A DNA stretch of 64,000 nt from Streptomyces antimycoticus (GCF_005405925.1 NZ_BJHV01000002.1:1-64000); one strand, 5' to 3'. Counted from the first letter of the stretch, positions 1 through 8,917 are shown. The notes: generated from the letters alone by a model not told the origin. Numbers and translations are program-made.

Positions 1-2
1 GG

Positions 3-68
3 AAGCTCACCGCGGACAAGCTCCAGGCGCTGGCCGCCCTCGGGTTGGAGTGGGCGGCGGCAGCGTGA
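3..68 (+). CDS. C-terminal end of a helicase-associated-domain protein (partial)
   Basis: Only the last 21 codons are inside the window. The frame reads KLTADKLQALAALGLEWAAA and stops at 66-68. The pattern 'LT...QLAALG(L/M)EW' is typical of the repeated helicase-associated (HA) domain that ends many Streptomyces plasmid and telomere-proximal DEAD/DEAH helicases. That family resemblance is from memory; the catalytic part lies outside the window, so the helicase assignment is an inference. Confidence 0.5.
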   Translation, partial: KLTADKLQALAALGLEWAAAA

Positions 69-91
69 CGAAACCTCGTGGAATTGCAGTG

Positions 92-1235
92 TCAGGCGGG
101 AGGAAGGCCTGGTAGCACGATCCCCGTGTATGCGGCGAGCACGCTTCCCAGCGCTCCACTGACGACGGGAGAGTTGAGGATGCCCATGATGGAACTGCCC
201 CACCGCTGGAGCCTGCTGGGGTCGGGCGAGCCGCTGGCGGCCTCGGCTTCCATACGTGTGGCGAGCTGGGTGAACTCGATGACGTCGTCTTCCGGCAGCT
301 CCAGGATCGGTGCGGCCTGACGCAGGGCGCGGGCGAGCATGACGACCGCCGTGGGGTCGATCCCGTCCTTGTTGGTGGTGGCGTTCATGGTGAAGTCGCG
401 GCTGTTCGCGGCGATGTTGCCGGTGTTCTCGCCGATGTGGAAGGTGACGGTGTCGCCAGGTTTCGGCTGGTTGATGTGTTCCTGCACGCTTCCTCCTGCC
501 AAGGCGCAGCTGGCGCCCTGGGGTGTGATGGCGACCGTGGCGGGGTCGGTGTCGATGGCTTCGATGAGGTCGTGCTCTGCCAGGTAGGAGAGCGCTTGAT
601 GCAGTTCCGAGCCAGTGATCTCGGCTCCGGCGAAGTACGAGCCGGGCGTCGCGAGGAAAAGGGCCGGCTGATGGGCGTCTGGTCGCCTGCGGTGTCGTAG
701 AGCCATCGCAGGAAGGCGTCCATCGTGTGGCGCAGCCGGGCGGCGCGGTCCTTCTGAAGGTTTTTCAGCCGTTGTACAGCAACGACGCCTTCGTCGGTGA
801 GGTGGACGTCGGTGGCTCCGGTCATGACGCGGGCGATGGTCACCAGGCCGTGTTGCTCGAGTTGGAGAGCAAGGACGGTGGGATCTTCGTCTTCGAGCTG
901 ATGTTCTTCGACGAACCGGGTCACGTCGACGTATTCGGCTGGGCGCTGTTGGTGGTTGGCGTCCAGCCACATCAGCAGTTGTGCCAGGTAGGCACTGCTC
1001 TCGATCGCCCCGCTGCGGCTCAACACGCCTCCAGATGTGCTGCTTTCGGCCTGGATCTGCACACGAGGATGGTTGCGCCGCGCGGCCTGCTCCAAGCTCT
1101 TCTTCAAGCCCCGACGTATGCCTTCGAGAACTTGTCGAAGTCGCGGGAGCTGATGCCACGGGCCACGATGCCCTCCTGTCTCAGGTGCCTCACAGCGAGC
1201 GTACGGAGAGGGTCTGACAGTGAGCCGTCCGCTCG
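92..1235 (-). pseudogene. Frameshifted paralogue of the 1307-2641 protein ('GNIAANS' C-terminal module)
   Basis: Coding sense is continuous in protein terms but moves between frames. A short N-terminal piece (VRHLRQEGIVARGISSRDFD...) ends in one frame near 1110. The middle (about 1110-670, containing 'LLMWLDANHQQRP' and 'HLTDEGVVAVQRLK') is in a second frame, and the C-terminus (about 670-92) is in a third. The C-terminal 'VTFHIGENTGNIAANSRDF' closely matches 'VTFHIAANNGNIAANSTGV' in the neighbouring upstream gene, so the two are tandem paralogues. At least two one-base shifts, near 1115 and 665, are needed to restore one protein. Either the copy is decaying or the sequence has indel errors. 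No function is recognised. Confidence 0.6.
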
Positions 1236-1306
1236 TACGTCTGCCGATCCATCGCGTGCTGGAAGACCCTTTGCCAGAGCGCTCTACGGGCTGGGTATGC
1301 CTTGCT

Positions 1307-2641
1307 CTACCGCTTCCAGGGCAAGACGTTGGACGTCGGTGAGTGGGTGAAGCCGCGGATCGTGGACAAGACTCCTTCCGCGATGCGCTGCACCGCCACG
1401 CGGTCCGGCGCAGGGGCCTCGACAGCCGTCTGGAGCTCACGCGCCTGTACCAGGAGCGCCTGCTGTTCCCCGGTATCCGGGGTCAAGGCCGGGGTCAGCT
1501 GCCGGATCAGGCTGACCGCTGCCAGGGTTTGTGCCGGGTCGAAGGCGGCCTGTGTTGCGGCGTTCTGGGTGACACCGGTGCTGTTGGCCGCAATGTTGCC
1601 GTTGTTCGCGGCGATGTGGAACGTCACGGGGCTGTTGTCTCTGCGCCGGATGTACGCGCCGACGTCGCCGTTGTAGCCCTCCACGCAGTCCTCACCGGCC
1701 GGAGTGATCTTAGCCAGGGCCGGGCCGGCCATCTGGTCGAGCGTGCCGCCGCCTTTGATCAGTCCGTGCTGCTCCAGGTATTCAGAGGCTCGGTCGATCT
1801 CGCTCTCGGTGAACCGGACGCCCTGGTCCACGGAGAGGTCGTCGTCCCGGAGCACGTCCATCACGTTCGGCATGGGCTCGCCTGGGCCCTGTCGCAGTTT
1901 CTGGTGCCACAGCCACATCAACAGAGCCGTGCGGGACGCGTTGAGGTGAAGCACCGCGTCCGGGGACGGCACAGGCGCCGGCTCCCCGCCGGTGAAATCC
2001 CTGTCGGCCTCCTGCAGAACTCTGTGCACCTGTCTGCAGGTCTCGCTCACGTAGCCGCGCAGGTCAGTGGCGCGCTCATAGCGCATGACGTCCCGTGGGA
2101 CGTCCATACTCCAGCTGCCGTCCGGCGCTTTGCCGGACGATCCAGACCAAACCGGTTCGTTGAGGAAGGAGTCCGGGACCATGCGGAGGATGCGGGGATC
2201 CATCTGCGGAAGCGCCTGCTGCAGGTCCTCGGACGTGAGGGAGACTCGTGTGACCTCATTCGGTGAGCGTGGGGCGTTCCGCCACAACGCGATCATGTGA
2301 TGGAGCACCTGGAGGATGGGCTCCCCCAGGGCGCAGCGCATTTCGTCCAGTGCCCAGGCTGCGGCGACCGTCAGCTTGATCCGGGTGTCCTCCCTGAGGA
2401 TGCGGGGCAGCGCCGTCGTGAAGCCGTAGGAGAACCCTACCGATCCGGAAGCCCCGATCCGCGGAAGCGAGTCGAGCACGCCTCGAGGATCCGCCATACC
2501 AAAGGATTTCGCCTTGTATTCCACCCAGTCCCACATCGGCCATTGGCCGTCAGGATCTGCTGCCTGCTGGGTGCCGATCATGGCGAGCAGCGCGAGTTGC
2601 TGCCGTTCGAGTTGTACTTCCGTCAGGTCGTGCACGGACAT
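1307..2641 (-). CDS. Hypothetical protein with C-terminal 'FHIxxNNGNIAANS' module
   Basis: A 444-aa protein of unknown function. I start it at the ATG at 2641, which has GGGGGA about 10 bases upstream; the open frame extends to 2944 but the extra part belongs to a decayed zinc-ribbon gene. The N-terminal two thirds look helical with no recognised motif. The C-terminus has a winged-helix-like stretch (YLEQHGLIKGGG...ITPAGEDCVEGY) and then a short beta-rich repeat-like motif, 'TFHIAANNGNIAANS', that recurs in the frameshifted paralogue just downstream. The start of that paralogue lies next to this gene's stop. The lineage-specific duplication and the position beside R-x4-H proteins suggest a conflict role, but this is inference. 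Confidence 0.7.
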   Translation of the reverse strand: MSVHDLTEVQLERQQLALLAMIGTQQAADPDGQWPMWDWVEYKAKSFGMADPRGVLDSLPRIGASGSVGFSYGFTTALPRILREDTRIKLTVAAAWALDEMRCALGEPILQVLHHMIALWRNAPRSPNEVTRVSLTSEDLQQALPQMDPRILRMVPDSFLNEPVWSGSSGKAPDGSWSMDVPRDVMRYERATDLRGYVSETCRQVHRVLQEADRDFTGGEPAPVPSPDAVLHLNASRTALLMWLWHQKLRQGPGEPMPNVMDVLRDDDLSVDQGVRFTESEIDRASEYLEQHGLIKGGGTLDQMAGPALAKITPAGEDCVEGYNGDVGAYIRRRDNSPVTFHIAANNGNIAANSTGVTQNAATQAAFDPAQTLAAVSLIRQLTPALTPDTGEQQALLVQARELQTAVEAPAPDRVAVQRIAEGVLSTIRGFTHSPTSNVLPWKR

Positions 2642-2738
2642 ATTGTCGATGTCCCCCGATGAGGCGATGTGGTGATACTGAGGGACGCTAGCGGAGGGAG
2701 TCACGTCAAAGCACTCCGGCGCCGTCCGTCCCTGCGTC

Positions 2739-2992
2739 TCAGCCGTGTCCGCGTGGGAACAGGCGCAGGTGCGCCGGTGGGCTGGGCGAGCTTTGGGCTG
2801 CGGGGCGCGTGCCCAGCCGTGGACGTGCATGGTCTCGGTCTCCCAGTCCTCGAAGAGCTTCGGCAGCGCCTTCGGGTCGCGGTCCGGGTCCCGATACCAG
2901 CGGAGAAGGCCATCTCGGTCGTCCTGGCCGACCCGCAGGTACATCGTGTGAGGGCACAGACCGCCAGCATCCCGGGGGCTGTCTTCCTGGCA
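2739..2992 (-). pseudogene. Decayed copy of the CxxC zinc-ribbon protein found at 5.1-5.5 kb
   Basis: The stretch WYRDPDRDPKALPKLFEDW matches WHRDPDRDPKALPKLFEDW of the better-preserved gene at 5.1-5.5 kb almost residue for residue. In this copy the upstream CxxC...CxxC half is scrambled (only 'LCPHT' remains) and a frame change after APQPKA is needed to recover the matching PPAHL tail. It therefore looks like a truncated, frameshifted duplicate. It runs in frame into the following gene only because stop codons are rare at this GC content. Confidence 0.6.
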
Positions 2993-3007
2993 CCCGAACC
3001 CGTTGTG

Positions 3008-4222
3008 TCATACGTCGACCAGGTCCAGGAGGTTCTGGAAGCGCCGGGCGACGTCCCCATCCGAGCAGGCCCGCTTCACCGCACGGTCGTCCTGAAGGCC
3101 GCTCAGGTCATCGCGAATGACCTCGCGGCCCGCCTTGAACATCTGCTCGATCAGAGGCGCGGCGCTGTTGCTGTAGAAGACCTTGCGGTTGCGGCCCATC
3201 GTGCCGTAGCCACCCGGCTCCCCGAGGTAGCACAGAGTCATCCATCGGACGATCTGCACCCGCACGTCGGCGGGGACGGCGGCGAGCCCGCCGAACTCGG
3301 GGAACTGCCGGAGGGCGGTTCCGTGGGAGGAGTTGGCCCTCCATCTGTGGCCGATCTTCTCCAGGGTCTCAAGCTGGTTGCGGAAGAAGGCGGTTCGCTG
3401 GGCTTTACGGAAGTACGGCAGGATGCCGGCCGCGTGGGCGACGCGGACCTGGAGCTCGGTGAGCGGCACGCGTCCGATCTTGTCCATCTGGTGCTTGGCC
3501 AGGTCGACACGTACGCCGTCGCGGGTACAGGGGGAGATTTCCGCGATCAGGGTGTAGCAGTTTCCGCGGACGAGTTCGGGCTCCGAGTCGTTCAGGGCCA
3601 TGCTCAGCAGGAACTTGAGGATCTCCAGCTGCCGGGTGTCGGGGGCGTGCTCGTAGTCGGTCAGGAGGTCGGGGTCCCAGGCGACGGGGCCCGACGCCTG
3701 GACGATTTGCTTGACCTCCGAGACGTGGATGAGCGTGATGGGGTCGCGGGAGAGGACCGCGTCGACGCAGGTCTTGAATATGTAGATGCAGTCCTCGATG
3801 CCTGCCTCGTACTCGGCATCCTCGTGCTCCAGGTCGCGGCGGATGTCGTAGGCGCGGGTCATCTTGCGCCACTCGGGTCGGCTCAGCAGTCCCATCCGGT
3901 ACGACAGGTCGATGAGCTTGGCCGTGGAGTAGTTCTCGATGTCCTCGGCGCCGCGGTCGCCGCGGTTGATCGGCGGCAGCTTGTGCGCTGTGGCGACTTC
4001 GGCTGCGATGTCAATGCCAGCGATCTGGACCTTCTCGCGGAGGTCCTGGACGGCGGCGTTCAGCAGGCGCTGGCACGCGCTGCTCGGGTCCACCGGCAGC
4101 AGGCGCCGAACGCGTTCGATCAGCCCTTTGGACTGCCACTGCGGCCGGATTTGCCCCATGATCGCGGGGATTTCGCTGTCCGAGATCAGATCGCTTGCCG
4201 GGTGCAGTACAACTTCCCCCAC
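3008..4222 (-). CDS. Hypothetical protein with R-x4-H (HEPN-type) motif
   Basis: A 404-aa soluble, helix-rich protein starting at a GTG (4222) preceded by AAGGAG at good spacing. Residues about 100-150 read as two helices around YDIRRDLEHEDAEYEA; R128-x4-H133 followed by acidic residues is the arrangement seen in catalytic HEPN RNases and toxins, where R and H form the active site. The C-terminal half (FRNQLETLEKIGHRW..., MTLCYLGEPGG) is not recognised. If HEPN is right, it would cleave RNA in a toxin or phage-defence setting. The fold assignment is from the motif alone and could be wrong. Confidence 0.55.
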   Translation of the reverse strand: MGEVVLHPASDLISDSEIPAIMGQIRPQWQSKGLIERVRRLLPVDPSSACQRLLNAAVQDLREKVQIAGIDIAAEVATAHKLPPINRGDRGAEDIENYSTAKLIDLSYRMGLLSRPEWRKMTRAYDIRRDLEHEDAEYEAGIEDCIYIFKTCVDAVLSRDPITLIHVSEVKQIVQASGPVAWDPDLLTDYEHAPDTRQLEILKFLLSMALNDSEPELVRGNCYTLIAEISPCTRDGVRVDLAKHQMDKIGRVPLTELQVRVAHAAGILPYFRKAQRTAFFRNQLETLEKIGHRWRANSSHGTALRQFPEFGGLAAVPADVRVQIVRWMTLCYLGEPGGYGTMGRNRKVFYSNSAAPLIEQMFKAGREVIRDDLSGLQDDRAVKRACSDGDVARRFQNLLDLVDV

Positions 4223-4364
4223 CGAGTGCTCCTTGCACAGTTCGCACGAATCGTCTGACTATCGTAGAGACGCGTTCACCCGGCGGTCTCGATTTTCGTC
4301 CTCCACTCCACGACCGACTCACCGCGCTGGGCGGCAGGAAGCGAAGTTGGGCCATTGTGCCGTC

Positions 4365-4736
4365 GTGGGCTCCGTCGGAGGGCCTTGGGTGGCGGTCGAG
4401 CAGCACTGCCGCTGGACCTCGAGCTACTGCCACCGGGCGGTACAGGTAGGCCGCAAGTACGGCGCATGCCTGCGCGAGTGGCAGCGTCTGGTGTCGTACG
4501 CCCTCACCGACGCTCACGCCCACAGCCAGCTGCTGATCGGCACCATCGCCGCCTTTCTCCAGCAGCAGGGCGTCGAGGACGACCTCATCCGACGGCACCT
4601 GCTATCCCCCGACCCCGACCGCTACGTCACCGGCGACCTCGCCGGCCTGCTCGGCCGCCCCTCCCTGAAAGGCACCGTCGAGTCCAGCTGGAACAGCATC
4701 GGACGCGCTATCGCCCAGCGCGACTCAGCGGAGTAG
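4365..4736 (+). CDS. Small hypothetical protein, start uncertain
   Basis: The frame from about 4450 to the TAG at 4734-4736 has strong coding character (G/C at third positions) and reads LREWQRLVSYALTDAHAHSQ through GTVESSWNSIGRAIAQ. The open frame extends back to 3939 but overlaps the opposite gene, so the true start is probably one of the in-frame GTG codons at 4365 or 4389; neither has a convincing ribosome-binding site. No family recognised. It is divergent from the R-x4-H gene on its left and convergent with the gene on its right. Confidence 0.4.
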   Translation: MGSVGGPWVAVEQHCRWTSSYCHRAVQVGRKYGACLREWQRLVSYALTDAHAHSQLLIGTIAAFLQQQGVEDDLIRRHLLSPDPDRYVTGDLAGLLGRPSLKGTVESSWNSIGRAIAQRDSAE

Positions 4737-4868
4737 TCACGTTCACTCCCTGCCGCGTGGTGCCTCGACTGGGCCATGGCCTGAGCGTCGTGCAGGTGGC
4801 GGAGGAGGCGCAAGCGGCGCGACGCGAGAGGGGAGAGCCAGGAGGAACAGATGGACTCTTACGTCGGC

Positions 4869-5078
4869 CTACTGGCTTTCTTCGATGATCCTGTAATGGG
4901 TGTCCACCTTCAGGCCCTCATCCCTGTGGACATACCACAAGAGGTGCCGACCGGGCTCAGGGTTATCCCACTGCAGAGGGGCTCCTTCGGCGTAGTTCGA
5001 TGCTGCCGCTGCGGCGGCAGCATCGAACGTGTCGTAGGTGCCTTCCGACCTCTCCGGCCCGATCAATTTGTACTTCAT
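4869..5078 (-). CDS. Small hypothetical protein (69 aa)
   Basis: The ATG at 5078 is preceded by AAAGAGG five bases upstream. The product is a 69-aa polypeptide beginning MKYKLIGPERSEGTYDTFDA with an alanine run (DAAAAAAASNYAEG) and a charged C-terminus (VHRDEGLKVDTHYRIIEES), shaped like a small alpha/beta protein. It is in the same frame as the upstream zinc-ribbon gene with no stop between them, so a fused 200-aa protein is possible; the good internal ribosome-binding site favours a separate start. Confidence 0.6.
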   Translation of the reverse strand: MKYKLIGPERSEGTYDTFDAAAAAAASNYAEGAPLQWDNPEPGRHLLWYVHRDEGLKVDTHYRIIEESQ

Positions 5079-5492
5079 ATCCGCCTCTTTCCAGCTCAGC
5101 CAGCCAGGACGGAGCCTAGTCCGTCCGGCCTTGTGCACGCGGTCGAGGCTCAGGTGGGCCGGTGGGTTGGGCGGGGCTTCGGGCTGCGGGGCGCGGCCCC
5201 AGCCATGGGCGTGCATGGTCTCGGTCTCCCAGTCCTCGAAGAGCTTCGGCAGCGCCTTCGGATCGCGGTCCGGGTCTCGGTGCCACTGGATGAATGCGCG
5301 GGCGGCAGGGCGACGGGCGTCGCAGGCCGGGCAGAGTTCCATCCAGATGCCGGTCATCAGCGGACCGTGCCAGTGCAGCAGGAGGTCACCGCCGCAGCGG
5401 AAGCAGGGTCGGCCCGGCTGCGCACATCGGCCCGCCCACGACCGGCTAACCGCGCTGAGCAGCGCGAGTTGGGTCGCCGAGAGGTACCCGGA
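5079..5492 (-). CDS. CxxC...CxxC zinc-ribbon protein, DUF6300-like; limits uncertain
   Basis: The frame encodes CFRCGGDLLLHWHGPLMTGI followed by MELCPACDARRPAARAF, a two-knuckle zinc ribbon, then WHRDPDRDPKALPKLFEDW and a Pro-rich tail. The layout resembles small Streptomyces DUF6300 proteins, but I am not certain of the family. There is no ATG or GTG in frame upstream of the first CxxC, so the true start is unclear (non-canonical start or an upstream frameshift). There is also no stop before the 69-aa gene. A decayed copy of the same gene lies at 2.7-3.0 kb. Confidence 0.45.
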
Positions 5493-5555
5493 CCGGATTC
5501 CTTCAGGCGCCCTCGTGCCGGATGATGCCCTCCACGCACAAGGGAGGGCATCAAG

Positions 5556-6386
5556 ATGAACAACAGCTTCGGGCCGGACCTGACGGGGATTCTGGCTGCC
5601 GCCACCGAGGACATCCGGCGAACCGTCGCGGCGGCGGTCGTGCCGCCGGTGGAGATCAGCATACCCGCGATGGATCACCTGGCCGAGGCCATCGCCCCGC
5701 TCCAGCCGGCGCTGGAACGTCTTGACGCGATGATGCCCGCCAACTGGCGGGGCAGCCGCCTCGACTACTCGGAGATGATCGCGCTGATGCAGGAGGGCGT
5801 TCCGCTGGCCTGGGTGCCCCCGGCCGACGTCATCCAGCAGCTGCTCACCGCCGACGACCCAGCCTCCCGTGCGCGGGTCATCGACGACTGCCGCCCGACG
5901 ATCCTCGCCTCCTGCGAGGCGGCTCTCGCATCTGTCACCGACACACGGTTCATCGCACAGAGGGCACTGCTCGAAGAGTGCGTGCGCATGGCTGAGCACG
6001 GCATGTTCAGCGGCGCCCAGGCCCTGGCCGCCAACGTGTGGGACACCCTCATCCGCGGCCTGGCCTTCGCCAATCCCGAATGGCTCAAGCCCAACGGCCA
6101 GTGGCAGGGATACCCCAAGGTCCTGGAGAACATCCCGGCCGTGGAGGACGACGACCCCACGATCCGCCAGTTCCGCGAGGCCGCGGCCTTCCTGCCGTTC
6201 CCGCAGGCGCTGAAAACGTTCTGGCCGCCGACCCCAGTCCCTCAGAACTTCAACCGGCACGCCACCGCTCACGCAGCCGCGACCACCCAGTACACCCCCG
6301 TCAACGCCGTGACCGCGGTCATGCTTGCCGTCAGCGTGCTCCGCGACATCGACGACATGGACCACCCGATAAAGATGCACGCCTGA
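5556..6386 (+). CDS. Hypothetical protein with C-terminal HEPN-like RHxxxH motif
   Basis: A 276-aa protein, ATG at 5556 with GGGAGGG upstream. The C-terminus reads NFNRHATAHAAATTQYTPVN and then a hydrophobic helix (AVTAVMLAVSVL). This 'NRHxxxH...Y(T/G)T..N...A..L' arrangement is characteristic of one class of HEPN domains (known from the family, not searched), with R234 and H239 as the predicted catalytic pair. The N-terminal 200 residues are helical without recognised domains. With the unrelated R-x4-H gene at 3.0-4.2 kb it suggests that this patch holds RNA-cleaving conflict proteins. Function is inferred. Confidence 0.6.
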   Translation: MNNSFGPDLTGILAAATEDIRRTVAAAVVPPVEISIPAMDHLAEAIAPLQPALERLDAMMPANWRGSRLDYSEMIALMQEGVPLAWVPPADVIQQLLTADDPASRARVIDDCRPTILASCEAALASVTDTRFIAQRALLEECVRMAEHGMFSGAQALAANVWDTLIRGLAFANPEWLKPNGQWQGYPKVLENIPAVEDDDPTIRQFREAAAFLPFPQALKTFWPPTPVPQNFNRHATAHAAATTQYTPVNAVTAVMLAVSVLRDIDDMDHPIKMHA

Positions 6387-6411
6387 GCCAGTTCACTTGG
6401 CAGTGCTGTGC

Positions 6412-6687
6412 TCAGGGAGTGTCGCCCGACCAGTCGAAGTGGTCCGGGTCGCCGGGACGCGGGTCGTACAGCGAGCGACCACCGGGGAACTGACCGAGCT
6501 CGGCGGGCAGTGCGGCGCAGGTGTCGATCTCATCGGTCGTCCAGCCGGTGACGTCCAGGAACAGCCCGTCCAGCGGGCCGCCGGTCAGTTCGACGTAGGT
6601 GTGCCCCGGCTGCGGGCCGGAGTCAGGGTCGTCGTGGTCGCGGCCGTAGACCCTGCCGCACAGCAGCTGCTCGTCGTCGCCGTTCAT
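6412..6687 (-). CDS. Small hypothetical protein (91 aa), paralogue of the 17.6-kb pseudogene
   Basis: Reads MNGDDEQLLCGRVYGRDHDD, then GPLDGLFLDVTGWT and a C-terminal GGRSLYDPRPGDPDHFDWSG. The same order of motifs (RVYGADHED, AGPLDGLLPHVTRWT, GGRALYGLRADDPKRWEW) is found in broken form at 17.57-17.83 kb, so this is a small plasmid-borne family with at least two copies here. No enzymatic motif. It is convergent with the HEPN-like gene and follows the replication-relaxation gene on the same strand. Confidence 0.65.
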   Translation of the reverse strand: MNGDDEQLLCGRVYGRDHDDPDSGPQPGHTYVELTGGPLDGLFLDVTGWTTDEIDTCAALPAELGQFPGGRSLYDPRPGDPDHFDWSGDTP

Positions 6688-6771
6688 CCGTTCAGCGTTC
6701 CAGCCGCCACCGACAGCGCGGGCTTGTCCCTGGCGCGGCTTGCCCGCGCCGCCGGTTGGGGCTGGCCCGGG

Positions 6772-8172
6772 TCAGGTCCGGAAGCGGGAGAACCAGCCGC
6801 TGGCCTTCTGCGCTGCGGCCTGTTCCTCCGCCTCCTGGCGCAGGCGCTCCTGCTCCTGGCGCTCGCGTTCGTCGGCTTCGGCCTGCTGCTCGGCTGCGAC
6901 GGCCCGACTCTGGCAGTCCTCGCACAGACGCGGGTGCGACTGGCGCGGCAGGCTCCAGTCGCGCCGGTCGACGGCCTTCCACCGGTCGTCGCTGAACTTG
7001 CGGCCGCAGTCCGCGCATACCGGCCGCCGCGCCTCGCGGGCCGCGGCTTCCTGCTCCGCGCGGCGCCGTTCCCGCTCGCGCTCAGCTGCGCGTTGACGAG
7101 CGAGGGCAGCGTCCTGGCGGGGGTTGCTGATCGCCTCCAGCAGAGGCTGCCGTCCTTGACGGCCGAACCGCCAGAACGCGGGGCCGGCCGGGCCGTGCTC
7201 GCGCAGCCAGGGCAGCGTCGTCGCGACGATCGGGATACAGCCGGGGTAACGGTGGTAGCCGCCGTACCCGCCGTACCGTTGGCCCTCCCAGTGACGGCGG
7301 GTGAGGTCGGCGACCTTCTTCATCTGCCCCAGGGCGGGGCGCTTGCCGACCTGGTGGAAGACGAGCAGGACCGGTGGGTGCACCTGGTCGTACCACCACG
7401 GGGCGGACACATCCCAGCGGGTGCGCCACAGCGGCTTCTCGATGCCGTCGGTGTCCTTCTCCTTGCGCTTGAAGAACCGGGCGTACTTGTCGAACTTCGC
7501 GGCGATGAGGACGGCGTCCTCGGTGCAGTTGTCGACCTCGATGAACAGCAGCGGCACGTCGGCTTCCGGGGCGGTGAGGACGACGTCGGCGCGGGCGCTG
7601 CCGATCGCGGGGTTCTTCCAGGTGCCCTTCACCGGAAGCGCGACCTCGGTGGCATAAGAGGCGAGAGTGCCGATCCCGTCTGGGGCGTCGAGGGCGGCCT
7701 GTGCGGCGGCGACCGCTTCGGGCGGCTCGCCCGCGACCAGGTCCAGGTTCGGCTTCGGGCGGATCAGGGCGATGACTGTCTCGTTCACCGTCATCGGGTG
7801 GGAGGCCCCGGAGCTTCCCGCGCCTTTGGGCGTGCCGCCCATCTCTTCCGGCTCGCGGTCCAGCTCGAGTCCGGCGGCCGCCAGCCCCGCAGCGGTGAGA
7901 ATGCGGACCTCTTCCCCTCCCTTGGTGCGGCCGCCGTCCAGGAGCTGGCCCTGGCGGCGAAGGTCGTTCGCCGCGGCCCGGTGGGAGGCGGTGCGTGCTT
8001 CCTTCTGCTTGGCCGCCGTCGGCTTGGTCGTGTGCCGGTAGGTCAGGTGCGGCAAGCACAGCCGTTGGATCTGGTCGGCCGTGGCGACCTTGAGCACTCC
8101 GAGGACGCGCAGCACATCGCCGCGCAGGTCGTTGGACGATCCCGCCTCGTTCGCCTTGCGCTTGCTGGCCAT
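6772..8172 (-). CDS. Replication-relaxation family protein
   Basis: A 466-aa protein; ATG at 8172 with GGGAGG nine bases upstream. The N-terminus is a winged-helix segment (DVLRVLGVLKVATADQIQRL, then LRRQGQLLDGG), the middle matches the replication-relaxation family common on actinobacterial plasmids and ICEs (NETVIALIRPKP..., LLFIEVDNCTED, WWYDQVHPPVLLVFH), and the C-terminus is a long charged coiled coil holding a zinc knuckle (CADCGRKF...LCEDC). The family is tied to plasmid replication by name and context; its molecular activity is not settled. The adjacent 1.2 kb with GGTGCGCA repeats is where an origin or operator might lie. Confidence 0.75.
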   Translation of the reverse strand: MASKRKANEAGSSNDLRGDVLRVLGVLKVATADQIQRLCLPHLTYRHTTKPTAAKQKEARTASHRAAANDLRRQGQLLDGGRTKGGEEVRILTAAGLAAAGLELDREPEEMGGTPKGAGSSGASHPMTVNETVIALIRPKPNLDLVAGEPPEAVAAAQAALDAPDGIGTLASYATEVALPVKGTWKNPAIGSARADVVLTAPEADVPLLFIEVDNCTEDAVLIAAKFDKYARFFKRKEKDTDGIEKPLWRTRWDVSAPWWYDQVHPPVLLVFHQVGKRPALGQMKKVADLTRRHWEGQRYGGYGGYHRYPGCIPIVATTLPWLREHGPAGPAFWRFGRQGRQPLLEAISNPRQDAALARQRAAERERERRRAEQEAAAREARRPVCADCGRKFSDDRWKAVDRRDWSLPRQSHPRLCEDCQSRAVAAEQQAEADERERQEQERLRQEAEEQAAAQKASGWFSRFRT

Positions 8173-8910
8173 CAGGCTTGCCCTCCCGTCGTCCGCGACC
8201 GGCCAGCGGCCGGGCGCCGGCTCCCGGCCGTGGAGGGGACCGGGCCCCCGGACCCGATGCTCTCCCCCACCACCGACAACCAACTCAAGGACAAGGGGAG
8301 AGAAGAGGGTTGTGACGATCCGGCGCGAGTCTGAAAACCCGTGGTGACAGGGGGAAATGCCGGGTGCGCGGGTGCCGGGCACGGAAGTGGCTTCGGCAGT
8401 GGGAACGCAAGCGCCGGCGGCAGGGCCTCACCGGGACTTGACCAGCAGCCGACGCGCCAGGCGCGGCAGGGCCGGGCAGTGAGGTGGCGGCGGGCCGGGC
8501 TCCAGGATCGCGGACGGGCGCGGCGGCGGGAAGGGGCGGGTGCGGGCACGGTGTCCTCGGATTCTTCGGCCTGATGGCCGGGTCGGCGGTTGTCCGGCCG
8601 CACGCCGGTCTGCGTACGGGCCGAGCCCACCGTGAGGAAGCACCCCTTATCCGCGGCCTGACGACCAGCGCCGATGGATGTCCGATTTCGCCTTGACTGC
8701 CCCTGGTCCGGGCGGGTCTGTCCGTGATCGACGTCATGGGCCGCGCCCCGACCCCGGAGCACCGCCTCTGTCCACAGGCCCGGGCCCGCGCCGTGGGCGA
8801 TCGGCCGGGCGCAGCAGGCGCCCGGCCAGCGAACCGGTAGGGATGCGTCATGGAGACCACGTCGCCGAAGGCCCAACTCGCCGCCCCGGAGCAGATCCGG
8901 CGGGCCGCTG
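8173..8910. other. Region without a supported gene
   Basis: About 740 bases between the replication-relaxation start and the GGTGCGCA repeat field. Several open frames cross it on both strands, but they are Arg/Pro-rich, lack ribosome-binding sites and show no conserved motif. I see no RNA gene. Confidence 0.4.
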
Positions 8911-8917
8911 CGGTGCC

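Noticed and set aside
2669..4258. A 529-codon plus-strand frame
   Set aside because: It is the antisense of the 3008-4222 gene and the decayed zinc-ribbon copy; third-position base bias and motifs favour the minus strand.
4869..6380. A single 503-aa minus-strand protein
   Set aside because: Its first two thirds are antisense to the well-supported 5556-6386 gene; only the zinc-ribbon and 69-aa portions show coding character.
6397..8334. A 645-codon plus-strand frame
   Set aside because: Antisense shadow of the replication-relaxation gene, which has clear family motifs and a good ribosome-binding site.
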